NCBI GenBank assembly: GCA_030770425.1
Contig: JASJFT010000071.1
Location: 62,001 to 126,000, forward strand
Length of the DNA stretch: 64,000 nucleotides
From: Darksidea phi
Lineage: Eukaryota > Ascomycota > Dothideomycetes > Pleosporales > Lentitheciaceae
Direction: 5' to 3'
Part shown: one piece after another, positions 10,842-22,473 of the stretch
How the letters are laid out: each line of letters opens with the position of its first letter
Numbering within the stretch: position 1 is the first letter of the stretch
Translations under genes and position numbers: made by a program
Notes under the pieces: generated by a model
The model's database searches: none
Seen by the model: only the letters and a program-made list of their open reading frames with translations
Told to the model about the DNA's origin: nothing

Positions 10842-12565
10842 TCATGCATCCGACGCGACCAAGTCACGGTCCTGGAAGAGGCGGTGGCAGGGGTAGCTGC
10901 ATTGACAGCGAGGTGGAAAGAAGTTGTCCGTCGGCTCCATAGGAATGATGATCGTGCTGGTCTGAGAAGTGTTGCCGCTGAAATCTAAACGTGGGGGGTA
11001 CGTGGTTAGTAAAGTTCATCTAGAGGGTACTCAATGCTGTCTTGCACATTGCGCTGGAGTGACGTACCAATATCCTCATCATCCAGCTCCACGCCGCCTT
11101 CGACATCTGCATACAGCTCGTCTAGCTCCTCAGGAGTGAACCTAAGGGCGAGACGCGCAGATTCTCGTAGACCTCGGAAGCGCTGCTCTTCATCCGTGTC
11201 GAGAAAGAATTGTACTGTGACATTGTTGTAGGGAGCCAACTCAGTGGCGATGCGCTCGTAGATGAGTCGACCGAGGATACGCGGGCACGGATCTTGCTGG
11301 TGAAATAGTAGGGGACCCAGTCGACCTTGCACCCTGTCATAGTCTGTGGGAAGATCTATGACGAGCTCGTTGAGGTTCGGTAGCTGGTTGAACACGTCGC
11401 ACGTTACATAGCGCGCTTGTCTCATGCGATCGATACCACCAGTTGTGACCTTGAAGAAGTAGAGGTAGGAGAGGAAGTCGAACTGGAGACGGATTTTTCG
11501 GATGCCGTGTTTGAAAGTCGCGAATCGCTCGAGCTCGGGGTACATCTTTGGGAACTTCTTGTACCTCCAGGCAAGTTGTGAGGAGGCGCGATCACCTGCC
11601 TTTACTACGCTGTCCGGTTCCGTCGTCTGGTGATAGCCGTCTAGCCGGCGAATACGTCGGTCGAAGCCGCTATATCGGGCGGCGGTGATGCAGAAGCCTT
11701 GTGGGTAGGTAATGCTTCCGTTGAAGCAGAGGCGCAGAGTGAGAGAGCGGATCTGGGTGGAGACAAGGAGCAGATATTTCCAGTCTCCCAGCTTCTGGAC
11801 GAGCTCGCAACGATGCTGCTTACCATCCAGGTGATCTCGAAGAGAAACCGGCTTTGCGCGTGGGAGGTCGTGGAAGCCGTCGTCATAAGCAGTGAGGCTG
11901 CAGATGCAGAACTGGATCACATGCTCCTTGAGCTCAGTGGGAAGGCTGTTCCAATCGAATGCTCTGCCGTTAGAGGCCCAGAATGCCTTCATCGTGTCCT
12001 CATCGACCATGGCATCGCTGGGTGGGAAGTTGATGGCCAGACTCTTTGCAAGTAGCATCCAGCGCCCCTTCTCTCGTACCGCAACCTTTCGCGTGGGGCG
12101 ACCTTTGCGGAACCGCCATCGGCAGGCCCGAGTCAATTCCTTTCCATAGTTAGCGAAGAGCACTTTGATTCGAAGAGCTGGGGTGAGCTCAGCAAATTCA
12201 TTCTCATGGTCTTCGGCAAGCTGTGCATCAACGCGGATTGCAGAATGCGCCAGAGAGGTCGATCGATATCTCTGGATAATCTGTTGTATGTCGGATAGCA
12301 GAGAGGCATAGGTGACAGCTGAGCTGTCAGTGCCAAGAGCTGGCTTGATGGTTGGACCGGTGGTGTTCTTGAGTTGCTTGATAACCTGCTTTGCTGGATT
12401 ATGGGCGCTCTTGACAATGGAGTCCGTAGTGCCGTTGAGGTACTGGGCGGTCCAGCTAACATGGTCGATAGGGTCGTATGGCGGCGGGTCGTTGGCCGGC
12501 GCCGCGAACATCCACGCGCTCGATGGTCGAAAGCGCATGGCAGGCAAGGCAGGCATGTGGGCCAA
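10842..12565 (-). CDS. Conserved fungal protein of unknown function, spliced C-terminus
   Basis: Exons 12565-11068 and 10984-10842 (1498 + 143 bases) encode 546 residues. Without splicing the frame closes at 11006 after 519 residues. A good intron exists just before: donor GTACGT at 11067, an ACTAAC branch site and a TTTAG acceptor ending at 10985. The spliced tail (DDEDIDFSGNTSQTSTIII, then a Cys-containing end) reads naturally and keeps phase. The body includes FDWNSLPTELKEHVIQFCI near residue 215, which resembles an F-box-like start (LPxELxxxI), and LNELVIDLPTDYDR later, the usual layout of fungal F-box-like proteins with a leucine-containing C-terminal part. No other domain is recognised. 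F-box identity is tentative. Confidence 0.7.
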
Positions 12566-14195
12566 TGTGAATCTGGACTGTCAAACGTCAGATTTTGCAC
12601 TGTCTTGCAGAAGTTGAGATCTGTGCAGAGGTGGAAGAGAAAGCAAAGGGGCAAGTCCGTGTTTAAATATGTTAAGCGATGAGAGAAGAATAGCAATTAT
12701 ACAAGCACTAACCACTATTGCGTTAGGCTCTCGCTCAAGGTTGAAGGTGAAGCAGGTTGCAGGTGAAGCAGGTTGTTGGAGGCGAATGAGGTTCTTGTTG
12801 GGGGGGAAGCGAGGGTAGAAAGAAAGTGTACCGTGGGCGGTATTGGCGAACCCACGCTTTTACTCCTGCCAGATGTTCGAAAAATTTACAGGCTCGGTCG
12901 ACACGGCAAGTGCTAGCTGGAGAAGTCGAAGATGCTCGTTATGAATGTTCTATCTTGTGGTTGTTGAGTAGCTGGAGGAGCAGTGTTGGTTCCGATGACA
13001 GGTGATAGATCGAGAAAGCGGTAGGTCGGAGGATAAGGACGGCCCTATTCACGACTGAGGTAAGAGAAAGGAGAGGTCTATCGAAAGCTGAAGATGAAGG
13101 TGAGGATGACAGCAGAAACCGCAGGCACCACCTAGTTTTGGCTGAGGCACAGGCCACTGGTAACGCTAGCTCAAGTCTCGCTCTCAGGTGCTGAGGGTTG
13201 AACCAGCGCATGTGACGGAAACTTCACCGGTGGTCTAAACGTAGCGAGTCTGGCAGAATGGCAGCTGCGAGCAATGGTCCGACCAAAGTCTAGTTTAGTG
13301 ATTTCAATACGTCGTTTCCATTGAACCACGCAACTGCTTCACATGCATAAAACATTTACTTTGTTTCAAGCGCGGCTCTGAAGATGCCTGACACTTCCGT
13401 CCCTTGGGTTCAACAATAAGGAACGCGTGTCTCATTCAGCCATATCTTCGGGGAGCTTTTTTTGGGGAGCTCGACGGAGGGTAAAAAAATCAAGCGCATT
13501 CAACAAGACGAGAAATGCTGCGGGTACGAATTATGCAAAAATGGCGGACCATGGTCTCTCGCCTTCACCATGAAACGGAAACAGGGTTTTACGTTACAGA
13601 TGACGCCACTGTACTAAGGTACTGTGGTTTTTCCGCCGCTGGCTTGGAAGCCATACTATCGAATGAGTAGCAGCCATCGCGTCGTCAAACTCGTGGAATA
13701 ACCCAAAAAGGTGACACAAAAAGGCATTTTGTCCCGAATATCTTGAAACGCAAGAAGGTTGTAGGTTGCAGTCATTACCTGTGATTGCCTGAGGCTCACG
13801 TCACGGCATGACTGCGAGGGCAACGGCCCGAGCCTCATAAAAGAGGGCGAGCCGCATGCGGGGGGCAACGGCCAGAGCCTTAGAGATGACGTGGCGCGTG
13901 CCGTGGCGCAACGTTCTGAGCCTCATAGAGAGGGCGTGGCGTGTGCCATGATGTTGAGCGGTAGCGACAGCAGTCTACCAGGCTCGAGAGTAGCCAGAAA
14001 CGTGACCTGTTACCTGCCGAACGCCCCATAAACTTCTTCATCGGCGGAGCGTTGCATTCCATCCTCCATCCTTTACAGTCTCATCAATTGCTCTACCCAT
14101 CCACGCAGCTAGCTTACCTCTTCAACCTGCGACGTCACCTCCATCTCGCGATCCAGCCATTTCGAAACTCGTCCGCCGCATCGATCCATAGCCCT
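12566..14195. other. Intergenic region with a short degenerate repeat
   Basis: About 1.6 kb between two divergent genes. No supported coding sequence was found. It contains the roughly 45-base repeat at 13812-13950 and probably the promoters of both flanking genes. Confidence 0.45.
13812..13950. repeat. Degenerate tandem repeat, about 45-base unit, three copies
   Basis: Three consecutive units share the pattern GGGCAACGGCC(C/A)GAGCCT followed by (C)ATA(A/G)A(A/G)AGGGCG or a close variant, then a G/C-rich GCCGCATG/GCCGTGG/GCCATG end. Units begin near 13812, 13859 and 13907. A weaker, partly matching unit may precede them at about 13780. The copies differ by several substitutions, so the array is old. 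It lies about 250 bases upstream of a small putative membrane-protein gene. Function is unknown. Confidence 0.65.
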
Positions 14196-14700
14196 ATGAC
14201 TTCCATCACAGCCACGCAACCGGAGGGCGGCGTCGCCACAGGCACGTCGGTGCATCGCTGCCTCTACCCCCCCTTCACAGAGGAAGCCCTTGAGTACACC
14301 AAAAGCGCGTCTGGTAATCTCGATCACCTCATCCTTGCTGATCCCAAGAAGTGGGATAACTGGGCACGCCAGCTCAGGTCGGATAGATGCCTGTATAATC
14401 AAGAAGCAGCGTACGAGGCTGCAGGGGCTTCACAAACCCCTACTACGGCCTAAACGGTAGTAAGAGCTCACTCCAGCAGATGAGGCCTTCCTCAAGGACT
14501 GCACCCACGAGCGCTTCGACGACTGGAAAGGCGAGGAAGCCATACTATTGAGGAGTATAAAGAGAGTTTTTGACGGGTTCATTTGTGTTGGGGTAATAGC
14601 TAGTGTTTCATGGATGACGACATGCGTGTATAGCAATGCTTTCAATCTTACCGTCTGCTACATGAAACCAATGATACAATGGTTGGGCAACTGCCCCTAA
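14196..14700 (+). CDS. Small putative membrane protein
   Basis: Proposed exons 14196-14313 and 14465-14700 (118 + 236 bases), giving 117 residues. The second exon is convincing as coding sequence: KDCTHERFDDWKGEEAILL, then a hydrophobic helix (GFICVGVIASVSWMTTCVY) and a stop. The first exon begins MTSITATQPEGGVATG. The junction (SAS-ELTPADEAFLKD) uses donor GTAATC, a CCTAAAC branch-like site and acceptor GTAAG, with a 151-base intron that is longer than its neighbours. Unspliced, the first frame instead ends at 14453 after PTTA. The layout, a short hydrophilic N-terminus with one helix near the C-terminus, suggests a tail-region membrane anchor. I do not recognise the family. Exon 2 is more certain than the junction. 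Confidence 0.4.
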
Positions 14701-14969
14701 AACTTGTGAATGTGGAGTCAGAGTGGAAACGGTAAGCTTGTACCATCGCTCAAATTCATTGTCATTACGGTGATCGATGCAAAATTTAGAGCCGTGACCA
14801 GTGACTCCGTGTGATGAAAAGGGTGCGGGCTGAGCTATGGGTGCTGCCCCTCCACCCCGCCTTGGGCTAAAATAACCGCATAGCCGCGTGCCTGCAGCCT
14901 CCGAAGATCACCACTCGTCCTCAACACTCCTAAAATCACTTCCACCCAACCCTTCTACAGCTCCCAGTC

Positions 14970-16745
14970 ATGCCGCAGGAAGGTTCCAAAATCGCTGATC
15001 TAGACGCGACCGCCGAAGCCGCCGCCGAAGCCGTTGCAGAGTCAAGTCAACAAAATGCGCACGAATCGGGCGACGAGAGCGGCGAGGAGGCCACGGAGAC
15101 AATAGAGGACGGAGAGGGCGCTGCACAGAAAAAGAAGAAGAGCCGGAAGAAGAAGCTCAAGAGCGCATTGACGGGTAAGGGAAAGGCGCCCGACATTGCG
15201 TCAGCGGATGCGCCAGCGGGACAACACATGAGCAAGGACCAAATGAACAAGCTGCTGGAAGCTAATCCCGCGCTCAGGAACGAGCTTCTGGAGAAGTCAC
15301 AGGGCAAGGGCAATCTTGAAGAGTTGATGCGGAAGCTCAATATCAACGAGATGTTGACGGGTCTCGCGCCGCAAGGGAAGAACGTAAAGGACATGGCGAG
15401 CCACGCATTCTGGAAAACACAACCCGTCCCGAGCTTCGAGGAGATGGCAACAGCTAAAGAGAAAATCGTGGAGGGCCCGATCAAGGAAATCGATATCGAA
15501 AAAGTCGACAAGAACCCGAGCCCCATGTACCCAGGCTTTGAATGGGTTACGATGGACCTAGAGGATGAGAAGGAGTTGGAGGAGGTGTACGAGCTGCTCA
15601 CGAATCATTATGTCGAGGACCAGGAGGCCATGTTTCGCTTCCGATACTCACCATCGTTCTTGAACTGGTAAGCTATCTGAGATACAAGGTCATATCACGA
15701 GCTGATTTTACCAACAGGGCTCTCAAAGCGCCCGGATGGAGGAAAGATTGGCACGTTGGAGTTCGCGCATCGGCGTCTGGCAAACTCGTTGCGTTCATAT
15801 CTGGCATCCCAATACAGCTCCGCGTCCGCGACAAGGTCCTCAACTGCTCCGAGATCAACTTCCTCTGCGTCCATAAGAAGCTGCGTTCGAAAAGACTGGC
15901 GCCTGTTCTGATCAAAGAGGTCACCCGCCGCTGCTATGTGCACGGCGTCTTCCAGGCTGTGTACACTGTTGGTTCTCTTCTCCCAACACCCGTTTCCACG
16001 TGTCGGTATTTCCACCGAGCGCTCAACTGGGAGAAGTTGTACGATGTCGGCTTCTCACCTCTCCCTGTCGGCAGCACTAAGCAGCGTCAAATCGTGCGCT
16101 ACAAGCTCCCAGAAGAGACGTTTACTGCCGGACTGCGCGAGATGGAGGCAAAGGACGTCGATACGGTAGTGGATCTGCTACGGCGATATCTCGAGCGCAT
16201 GGACATGGCGCAAGTTTATTCCAAGACCGACTTTGAGCACTGGATGCTACCATCCAAGACGTCTAAAGAGCAAGTCGTGTGGAGCTACGTTGTAGAAGAT
16301 CCCGAGACGAAGAAGGTCACGGACTTCTTCTCGTTCTACAATCTGGAGAGCACGGTTATCGGCCACAAGAAACACAATCTCATTAAGGCGGCGTACTTGT
16401 TCTACTACGCGACAGAGACAGCTTTTGCCGAAGACACGAGCCTATTGAAACCGCGACTTAATCTACTGATGAAGGATGCATTGATTTTGGCTAAGAAGGT
16501 GAGCTCACGTTTACTGGATTTGGCCTGATTGTAACTAACATAACTAGGCCAACTTTGACGTCTTGAACGGCTTGACTCTCCTCGACAACCCCCTGTTCCT
16601 TGAAGAACAGCGCTTCGGCGCCGGTGACGGCTCTCTTCACTACTACCTCTACAACTACCGCGCCGCGCCCCTTCCGGGTGGTATCGATGCACGGTCGCAG
16701 TCGAGCGCAAAGCACATGGGCGGTGTCGGGCTAGTCATGCTGTAG
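14970..16745 (+). CDS. NMT1: Glycylpeptide N-tetradecanoyltransferase (N-myristoyltransferase)
   Basis: Three exons, 14970-15667, 15718-16498 and 16548-16745, encode 558 residues. The enzyme moves myristate from myristoyl-CoA to the N-terminal glycine of proteins in the cytosol. The N-terminus has an acidic stretch and a lysine block ([15 protein letters not shown]), typical of ribosome-targeting NMT leaders. Conserved parts follow: [44 protein letters not shown] across intron 1, the acyl-CoA-binding [18 protein letters not shown] region, and [19 protein letters not shown]. The NMT signature appears as [17 protein letters not shown]. The chain ends in Leu, whose free carboxylate is the catalytic base in this family. 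Introns are 50 and 49 bases. It is upstream of bL36m and RTC5 in the same orientation. Confidence 0.97.
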
Positions 16746-17187
16746 ATGTAGATTGCACTGCATATCGGCGGGAGGAACCATGCATGAGGCGAAGACTCTA
16801 TTAGAAATGAGTATCTATTATTCCACATACATGTAGCTTAGAGTAGTTGACTGTTGGAGTGAAGCGTGCGGGCATGGGAAGGTTATCATATGTAGCACCA
16901 GCAATGGAAAGCCTATGGGCCTGCAAGAGACATAACCTATCGCCTCTGATCTAAATTCGACATGCGTTTAATTGACGGTCTAATTTGCACGATGGATGTC
17001 AAGGTCAGAAGATGTGGCTCGTGCTTTATCTTGGCGGAATTTTCCCGCCCAAGCTTCCATCAATTGATGGCTGCTCAGCTTGAACTTCATCGCAACATAG
17101 CATTGCGCACCCGTCCCACTGATCCAATTGCGCGCCGAAGCGCCCTTTTATACATATTCAGCCGCTAAAGCACGCTCAACGGCAAAG
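16746..17187. other. NMT1-bL36m spacer with a possible TATA element
   Basis: 442 bases between NMT1 and bL36m. No coding sequence is supported. A TTTTATACATATTC stretch near 17144-17158, about 30-45 bases upstream of the bL36m start codon, could serve as a TATA-like element. This is a weak call from sequence alone. Confidence 0.3.
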
Positions 17188-17562
17188 ATGCTACCCCGAA
17201 CTCTCCTCCTCCCGCTCCGCCGAACGCTTCTCTCAATCCGCACACCCACCACGACCACCGCTGCCGCCCGCTCAATACACACATCTCCATTCACGCAGCG
17301 ACCCGCCCTCCGACAAAATGCCACCACAGACATCGTCTCGAGACTGGGAGGCCTGAGAATACAGAACCAGCAGACGCGCGGCATGAAGGTGCGCAGTTCG
17401 GTCAAGAAGCTGTGCGAGGGATGCAAAAGCGTGAGGAGGAAGAAGGGAAAGTATGTGTACATCATTTGCGATAAGAATCCGAAACATAAGCAGAGGTGAG
17501 TTGTCTTGGAGAAGGTGAGGATGAGAGTGTGGATGGTACTAATGAAGGGTAGGCAAGGATAA
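17188..17562 (+). CDS. RTC6: Mitochondrial large-subunit ribosomal protein bL36m
   Basis: Exons 17188-17495 and 17553-17562 encode 105 residues. The N-terminal 65 residues are Arg/Thr/Leu-rich without acids, a mitochondrial presequence. The mature part is a canonical L36: [39 protein letters not shown], with the CxxC...C...H zinc-ribbon ligands visible. Without splicing the frame would stop at KHKQR. A 57-base intron (donor GTGAGT, branch TACTAAT, acceptor GGTAG) adds a 10-base last exon that restores the family's universal RQG ending. In yeast the homologue is Rtc6, a component of the mitoribosome large subunit. The Met at 17188 fits the presequence; an upstream Met at 17128 is less likely. 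Confidence 0.92.
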
Positions 17563-18125
17563 ATCCGTATGCGAGCGGATGGGCGAGGCAGACGTGGCGA
17601 GCGAGGTATCAAGAGCGCAAATGTCACGAAAGACATTTACTATATTGGGCGTTGAAGGGTGTGGCGGGAGGAGAGAGTGATCGAGATTGTATCATATGTG
17701 TGCATACGCAGCATCAACGGCGTTGGACGGATTCGTCACATAAGTGGAACATGGAATCTCAGCTACATTGGCACATACTGCGCAAGAAATGATTACACTC
17801 GTTTCATTGCGAATGTCCGCGAACACATTTTGTTTACAGCAATGGGAAGCTGGCGCACTTACTATTCATGGGTTTAGTACCTTGGACGGCATATATTGAC
17901 ACGTATGGGTCAATTGTTGTGCGAGGTCTGCTCAACCCTCAAAAGCTTCTCATTGACTTTTGCACCCAGCGTAGCTTCGCTGTTGGCCTAGGTTCGGCGT
18001 TTGAAGGTCCCTCGGTAAGCCGGAACGAGCTAGGATGCCGTCATCAGCAGCTACCCTCTAGATCACCCCACCGAACGGTTCTACGTGGCGGGCACGCATG
18101 CACTCTATACCCCACGATCGTCAAC
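17563..18125. other. bL36m-RTC5 spacer
   Basis: 563 bases between the two plus-strand genes. It contains only short frames with no coding evidence. The promoter of RTC5 should lie here. Confidence 0.45.
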
Positions 18126-20072
18126 ATGGGTCAAGGTGGATCCGCTGAAGCTCCGCATCTTAGTATAGGTAGTTACGTCCTTTCGTTCATCGGAAGCTTG
18201 TAGCATTCTAGGCAGCACCTACGAACACATGCTAACCATCATGCAGAACAGCTCAATATCGCCCTCGCCCAGCGCTTCGCAAAGAAAAGCTTCACCCCGA
18301 TAGAAGTCTACTGCTTCAACTCGGTCTTCCGATCCCTCGCCGAAACAGAATCTGGAGTCAAATTCTGGAGCGAATCAACACTATGTCGCTTCCTCGAGCT
18401 GCCGGACACACTAGGCGTAGGCCCAGTGCTCTTTCAAATGGCTAGCTACCTCGGCGCATTCCCGTTTCCGAGCCAAGCACCAGCTATCCTTACATACGAA
18501 GCGTTGCTGAAGGTCGTCACCATTCTTACCGAGAGATACGGCGCGGTTATGAAGAAGAGAGGGCGCGAGATATGGTTACGGGAGCTGTATCGCAGCTTGG
18601 CGGTGTATGATAAAGGTGTGCGATTGAGTATAGCGGATAAGGAAAAAGAAGAGGATGGCAAGCCAGCTACCGCCACTGGTGGTGCTGGGAGTAGCCAAGG
18701 CTTCGCGATCGATGCGCCAGAGGATGGTGGAGAAGGAGAGGACGAAGAAGACGATGAACTCGTTCTGGCAGCGCTAGAGTCCATGGATTCTGTCGACGTA
18801 TTCAAGCATGGAGAGCAGTCCGATGTTCATCACTCCATAATTCCGACGGACAACTTCTTGAAGCTGGTCGAGCTCCTGCTCCTCATTGCGCCGATGGATG
18901 CGCAAGAAAGTCTATCAGCTTATGCTGGACAACTATCTAACGAACGAATTGATGAGCTCAGGCAGACTGCCAATGTCATTTTGTCTGCGTTCGGCGTCGA
19001 AAACAACCCTGGCGTAACGTACCGAACATTCAACGCTGTCGTTTCTTCATGTTTACCCTACTTGTTTGATGGCCTCAACCCTCTCTTCGAACACTTTTTG
19101 TTCGCTAAAGACTTTGACCTCTCGAAGCGTAAGCGCGATGTTAAACACCCGAGCATCGAAACGCACGCAGTGATACCCCCTCCAAAACCTGTTGCCGACC
19201 CAGAACCTATCTTGCGGGAACCGGGAGAAATTCTCAACCTCACGGTCCTAAGTCAGCTGTCGTTCTTTATCAAGGGAAGCAACCTCTTTCGACGGCTGCG
19301 GCCATTGTATAGCGGCAACAAACACGGCTTCAGCATGGGCTCGTTCGAGAAGCAGTGCTTTAACTGGCGCGCTCCAACTATCCTCCTGGTCTCTGGACGC
19401 CTTCTCCCCTCAACGCCATCTAATGGGAGAGAGCGTGTGCTCTCTGATATGCTTCCACCAAAGAGATATCCAAGCAGTGTGGCAGAGTCCTCTAATGCGA
19501 CTATCACCTTTGGAGCGTATATCCCCACTCAATGGAAACTAACGCACAAAGGTTGTTTCGGCGACTCCAGCACCATCCTCTTCCAGCTTTCACCTACACA
19601 CGACATCTTCTCGGCTTCGCCCTACAGCACGGATTACGTGTACTTCAACAAAGCGCCGACACATCCCACAGGTCTAGGTTTCGGCACGGCGGTTCCCCAC
19701 CAGTCCTCCGCGCACCATATCAGCAGTAGTCATGAAAAGCTCCGTCTTGCGCCTGTATCGCTCCATCTCGACGACGCACTCGAATTCGGCGTCTTCACGC
19801 ATCTTGCTGAAGGCGGTGGCTCCTTCCACCCTTCGCGACTACCTTGTCGTAGAGGCAAGAGCTGGCAAGACCGCTTTGAGATTGACAGTTTGGAGGTTTG
19901 GGGTTGCGGCGGAGATGAAGTTGCAGAGGCGCAGAGGAAAGAATGGGCGTTTCAAGAACGCGAGGCTGAGGCGAGACGGCGCATCAACCTCGGGACGGGG
20001 GATATTGAAGCTGATCGCGAGCTTTTGAAGCTTGCTGGCATCATTACGGAGCATAGCGGCGGGAGTATCTGA
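18126..20072 (+). CDS. RTC5: TLDc-domain protein Rtc5, V-ATPase regulator
   Basis: Exons 18126-18168 and 18247-20072 (43 + 1826 bases, 78-base intron) encode 622 residues. The joined start is [25 protein letters not shown]. The MGxxxS start is a classical N-myristoylation signal. Residues about 15-120 are the family's N-terminal helical part ([20 protein letters not shown]). An acidic disordered insert follows near 200. The TLDc domain lies in the C-terminal half: [64 protein letters not shown] and [13 protein letters not shown]. Yeast Rtc5 is a TLDc protein that acts on V-ATPase assembly and vacuole recruitment, and is myristoylated (established family knowledge). Length and domain order fit fungal Rtc5. 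Confidence 0.93.
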
Positions 20073-21679
20073 GTTAGAGCCGCGACTTGCAAAGTTACCA
20101 ACCAAAGTGATACTCTGGATTAGATCGGCGGCCAGCGTCGCTATCGTTATCTACGACCCCGAAGCAGCATCTGGGAATTACTCGGCCTCATCTTCAGCGA
20201 TCACCCCAACGATCAATTTGTATTGGCTGTCATTTGAGACTGGTAGATGGTTGGACTCCTTGCTGGGATAGGCGATCATGTATGGAAGAGTAGTGCGCCG
20301 GTGCTGCAAAGAGAGATACAAGTGGTATGGGAAGCGGAAAACAAGGGAATGTGCACTGCGATCGATGGGCGTGTACCATTGGAATTGGCGGTCTTGGGAA
20401 CGAAGTGAAGTGACATTACAACTTGCTCATTACGGGCTAAAGGAAAATGTCCACCGAAAGTGTAGCTGCTGACGCCATGCGGCCATACGCCTCGAAACCG
20501 AACATATTCTAACGGCATTTCTACTGACGTAACCTCACTAGTCAGCATACCACATGCGGCTCGACTTCGAGCATTAATACTCTAAACCCTAACTTGATAC
20601 CTCCGTCCATCATGCGGTCTCGTTCCTCCATCCCTCAGCTCCACCCTAGACACTCCCTTGTCGTAGCCCTGTTCGTATCAGTGAGCTCGAGCATGATGAA
20701 TATACACCGCGCCACCCCGAGTTTGCCTTTCTAGGACTCCTAGAAGGTTATACGGGCTCGCGACCTCCTTTCGCCTCTCCTATGCTATGCCATTTAGCCA
20801 TACACGGGTCTTTTCCCTTCATCTTCTATGTATCACGCATTGGCGCCATCTACCCTTCTGAAATTAATCCTTCGTAGATATATTTCCTCACTCAATATTC
20901 CAAACATCATGTCATCAGCCGTGAGCATCCCACTGTGTACAGCTCTACAAATTTTGCAACAAGCTCTCTTCGATACTGTGTAACGAATGCAACTGAATTC
21001 TCACTCCTCCTCCTCTCTTCATGTTCTTGACGTAGCTCCCTAGGAACAGCGGCGGACAGAGGTGCATAGCTTGCCCCGGCTCCCTTGGCACAGGTCTAGC
21101 CATATCGCATCATAATCTGCCTTGTAGACCTTTGGTAAAGAAGCTAGAAGCATAGAACGTCAGTGGATAGAATATCAAAAGCATGAGAGGAATTGTCACA
21201 CCGTTTCTAACTCTAACGTTCATGTTTCGGTTGCTGTCGTCAGTCTTGTCCTTGTCGCAATCATCGACTGCTCGAACAGTGGCTGTGGCTGATCTTGCCA
21301 TATCTGCAGGGCGACCTTTGCCCCCCCGTTCTTTCAAGTCCAGGGCATCATCGTCTTCCTCTTCATTATCGTAACTTGCACAAGCCATTAGACGTGTAAA
21401 TCAAAGGAACATGGGTCTTAGAAAATATTTATTTTGGATTTGCACAATGGGAGTCTCTTTTGCAAGGTCCGCACGAAACAGTATGAGTTTGTACGCAGTA
21501 GAGGTGCCGTGTCCACACCTTATACACGACAATAGAGCTGATCCTACGGGTCACTGCAACTAAGAGACGAGAATGTCCATCCGGCAGTCACTTCTAAAAA
21601 CTCGCATTTAAGGACCAACCGCCCCTAAAACATTATCATCCTTGACCTGGTTACCACGAGGAGGCGGAAGAGTGACGAC
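20073..21679. other. Gene-poor region with a dispersed repeat
   Basis: About 1.6 kb in which I find no supported gene. A 92-residue frame on the minus strand (21388-21110) has an acidic start and one hydrophobic segment near its end but no other evidence. Copy B of the dispersed repeat is at 21428-21512. Confidence 0.4.
21428..21512. repeat. Dispersed short repeat, copy B
   Basis: Matches copies at 1391-1470 and 54761-54843 in the same orientation. It shares TTTGGATTTGCA, TGGGAGTCTCTTTTG, AAGGTCCGCACGAAAC and GCAGTAGAGG with one or both. Compared with copy A, two bases are missing around the ACACAGTAG block, which shifts the minus-strand reading frame. Confidence 0.7.
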
Positions 21680-22070
21680 ATGGATATGCACAGTAATTTC
21701 GGGCCCGCAACGGCTCCCACTACTTACGACCCACGGCTAGTCAATATGCCGATAAACGGGACTATGTCCACACCAGATACAGAAGCGGGTCCAATACCTT
21801 TTGATGGCGAGACTCCACAGGCCTCGGGCAGCGACTGCAATTCCCCTTCGTTTCAAACAACCTTCTTGCGTTTCAAGGTATTCGGGACGAAATAACCTTT
21901 TTGCGCCACTTCTTTGATTTATTCCGCGAGTTTGACGACGCGATGGCTGCTGCTACGCATTCGATACCGAGACTCCACCGTCGTCTCCAGGCACAGAAAC
22001 CGATCCAATACCTTCTGGGCTTGAGACTTCACTATCGTCTGTGGATAGCGATAAGGGTTTGAGAAGATAG
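21680..22070 (+). CDS. Small hypothetical Ser/Thr/Pro-rich protein
   Basis: Proposed exons 21680-21877 and 21972-22070, giving 98 residues. Exon 1 starts MDMHSNFGPATAPTTYD and contains STPDTEAGPIPFDGETPQ. Exon 2, after a 94-base intron with donor GTATTC and acceptor CGAG, continues with SSPGTETDPIPSGLETSLSS and ends LRR. The two halves have the same unusual composition (TETDPIP and TEAGPIP), which is the main reason to join them. The splice sites are poor and no domain is recognised. A further coding-like stretch follows at 22078-22281. It could be a decayed gene, since the DUF7924-type pseudogene lies next to it. Confidence 0.25.
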
Positions 22071-22473
22071 ATATTCAATGGTTGTCAGATGGGAAGAGCG
22101 AAAATTGGGCGATGGTTGTTCAGATGAGATGGACGAAGATTGGGTGCAATTAGACAGACAGCGAAGGGTGGGAGAACTTGATGCCAGGTACTTGTACCTA
22201 GAGCAACATAGAAATATCAATTTACGTGCTATTGCGACTGTGCCAAACAGATGTAAGGTCTTAGCAAAGCCCTTTGCTTAAGCTTGCCTTTGGAGATATG
22301 CGAATCCCTAGCGTTTTCACTAATGAGTAAGACTCTGCCTTCATCCCACCTCCCCAGCCGCTCTGTTATGGAGTCTAGAAGCGGCCCCAGCGTGCCATTG
22401 TGGGCCCTAACAACTCAGTCATCTACATGCTTCTGCAAGAAGCTATGTAGTTTGCGATGTCCTCACTTGGGAT

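Noticed and set aside
21110..21388. 92-residue minus-strand frame with acidic start and one hydrophobic segment
   Set aside because: No splice support, no known motif and close to the dispersed repeat. Not strong enough to list as a gene.
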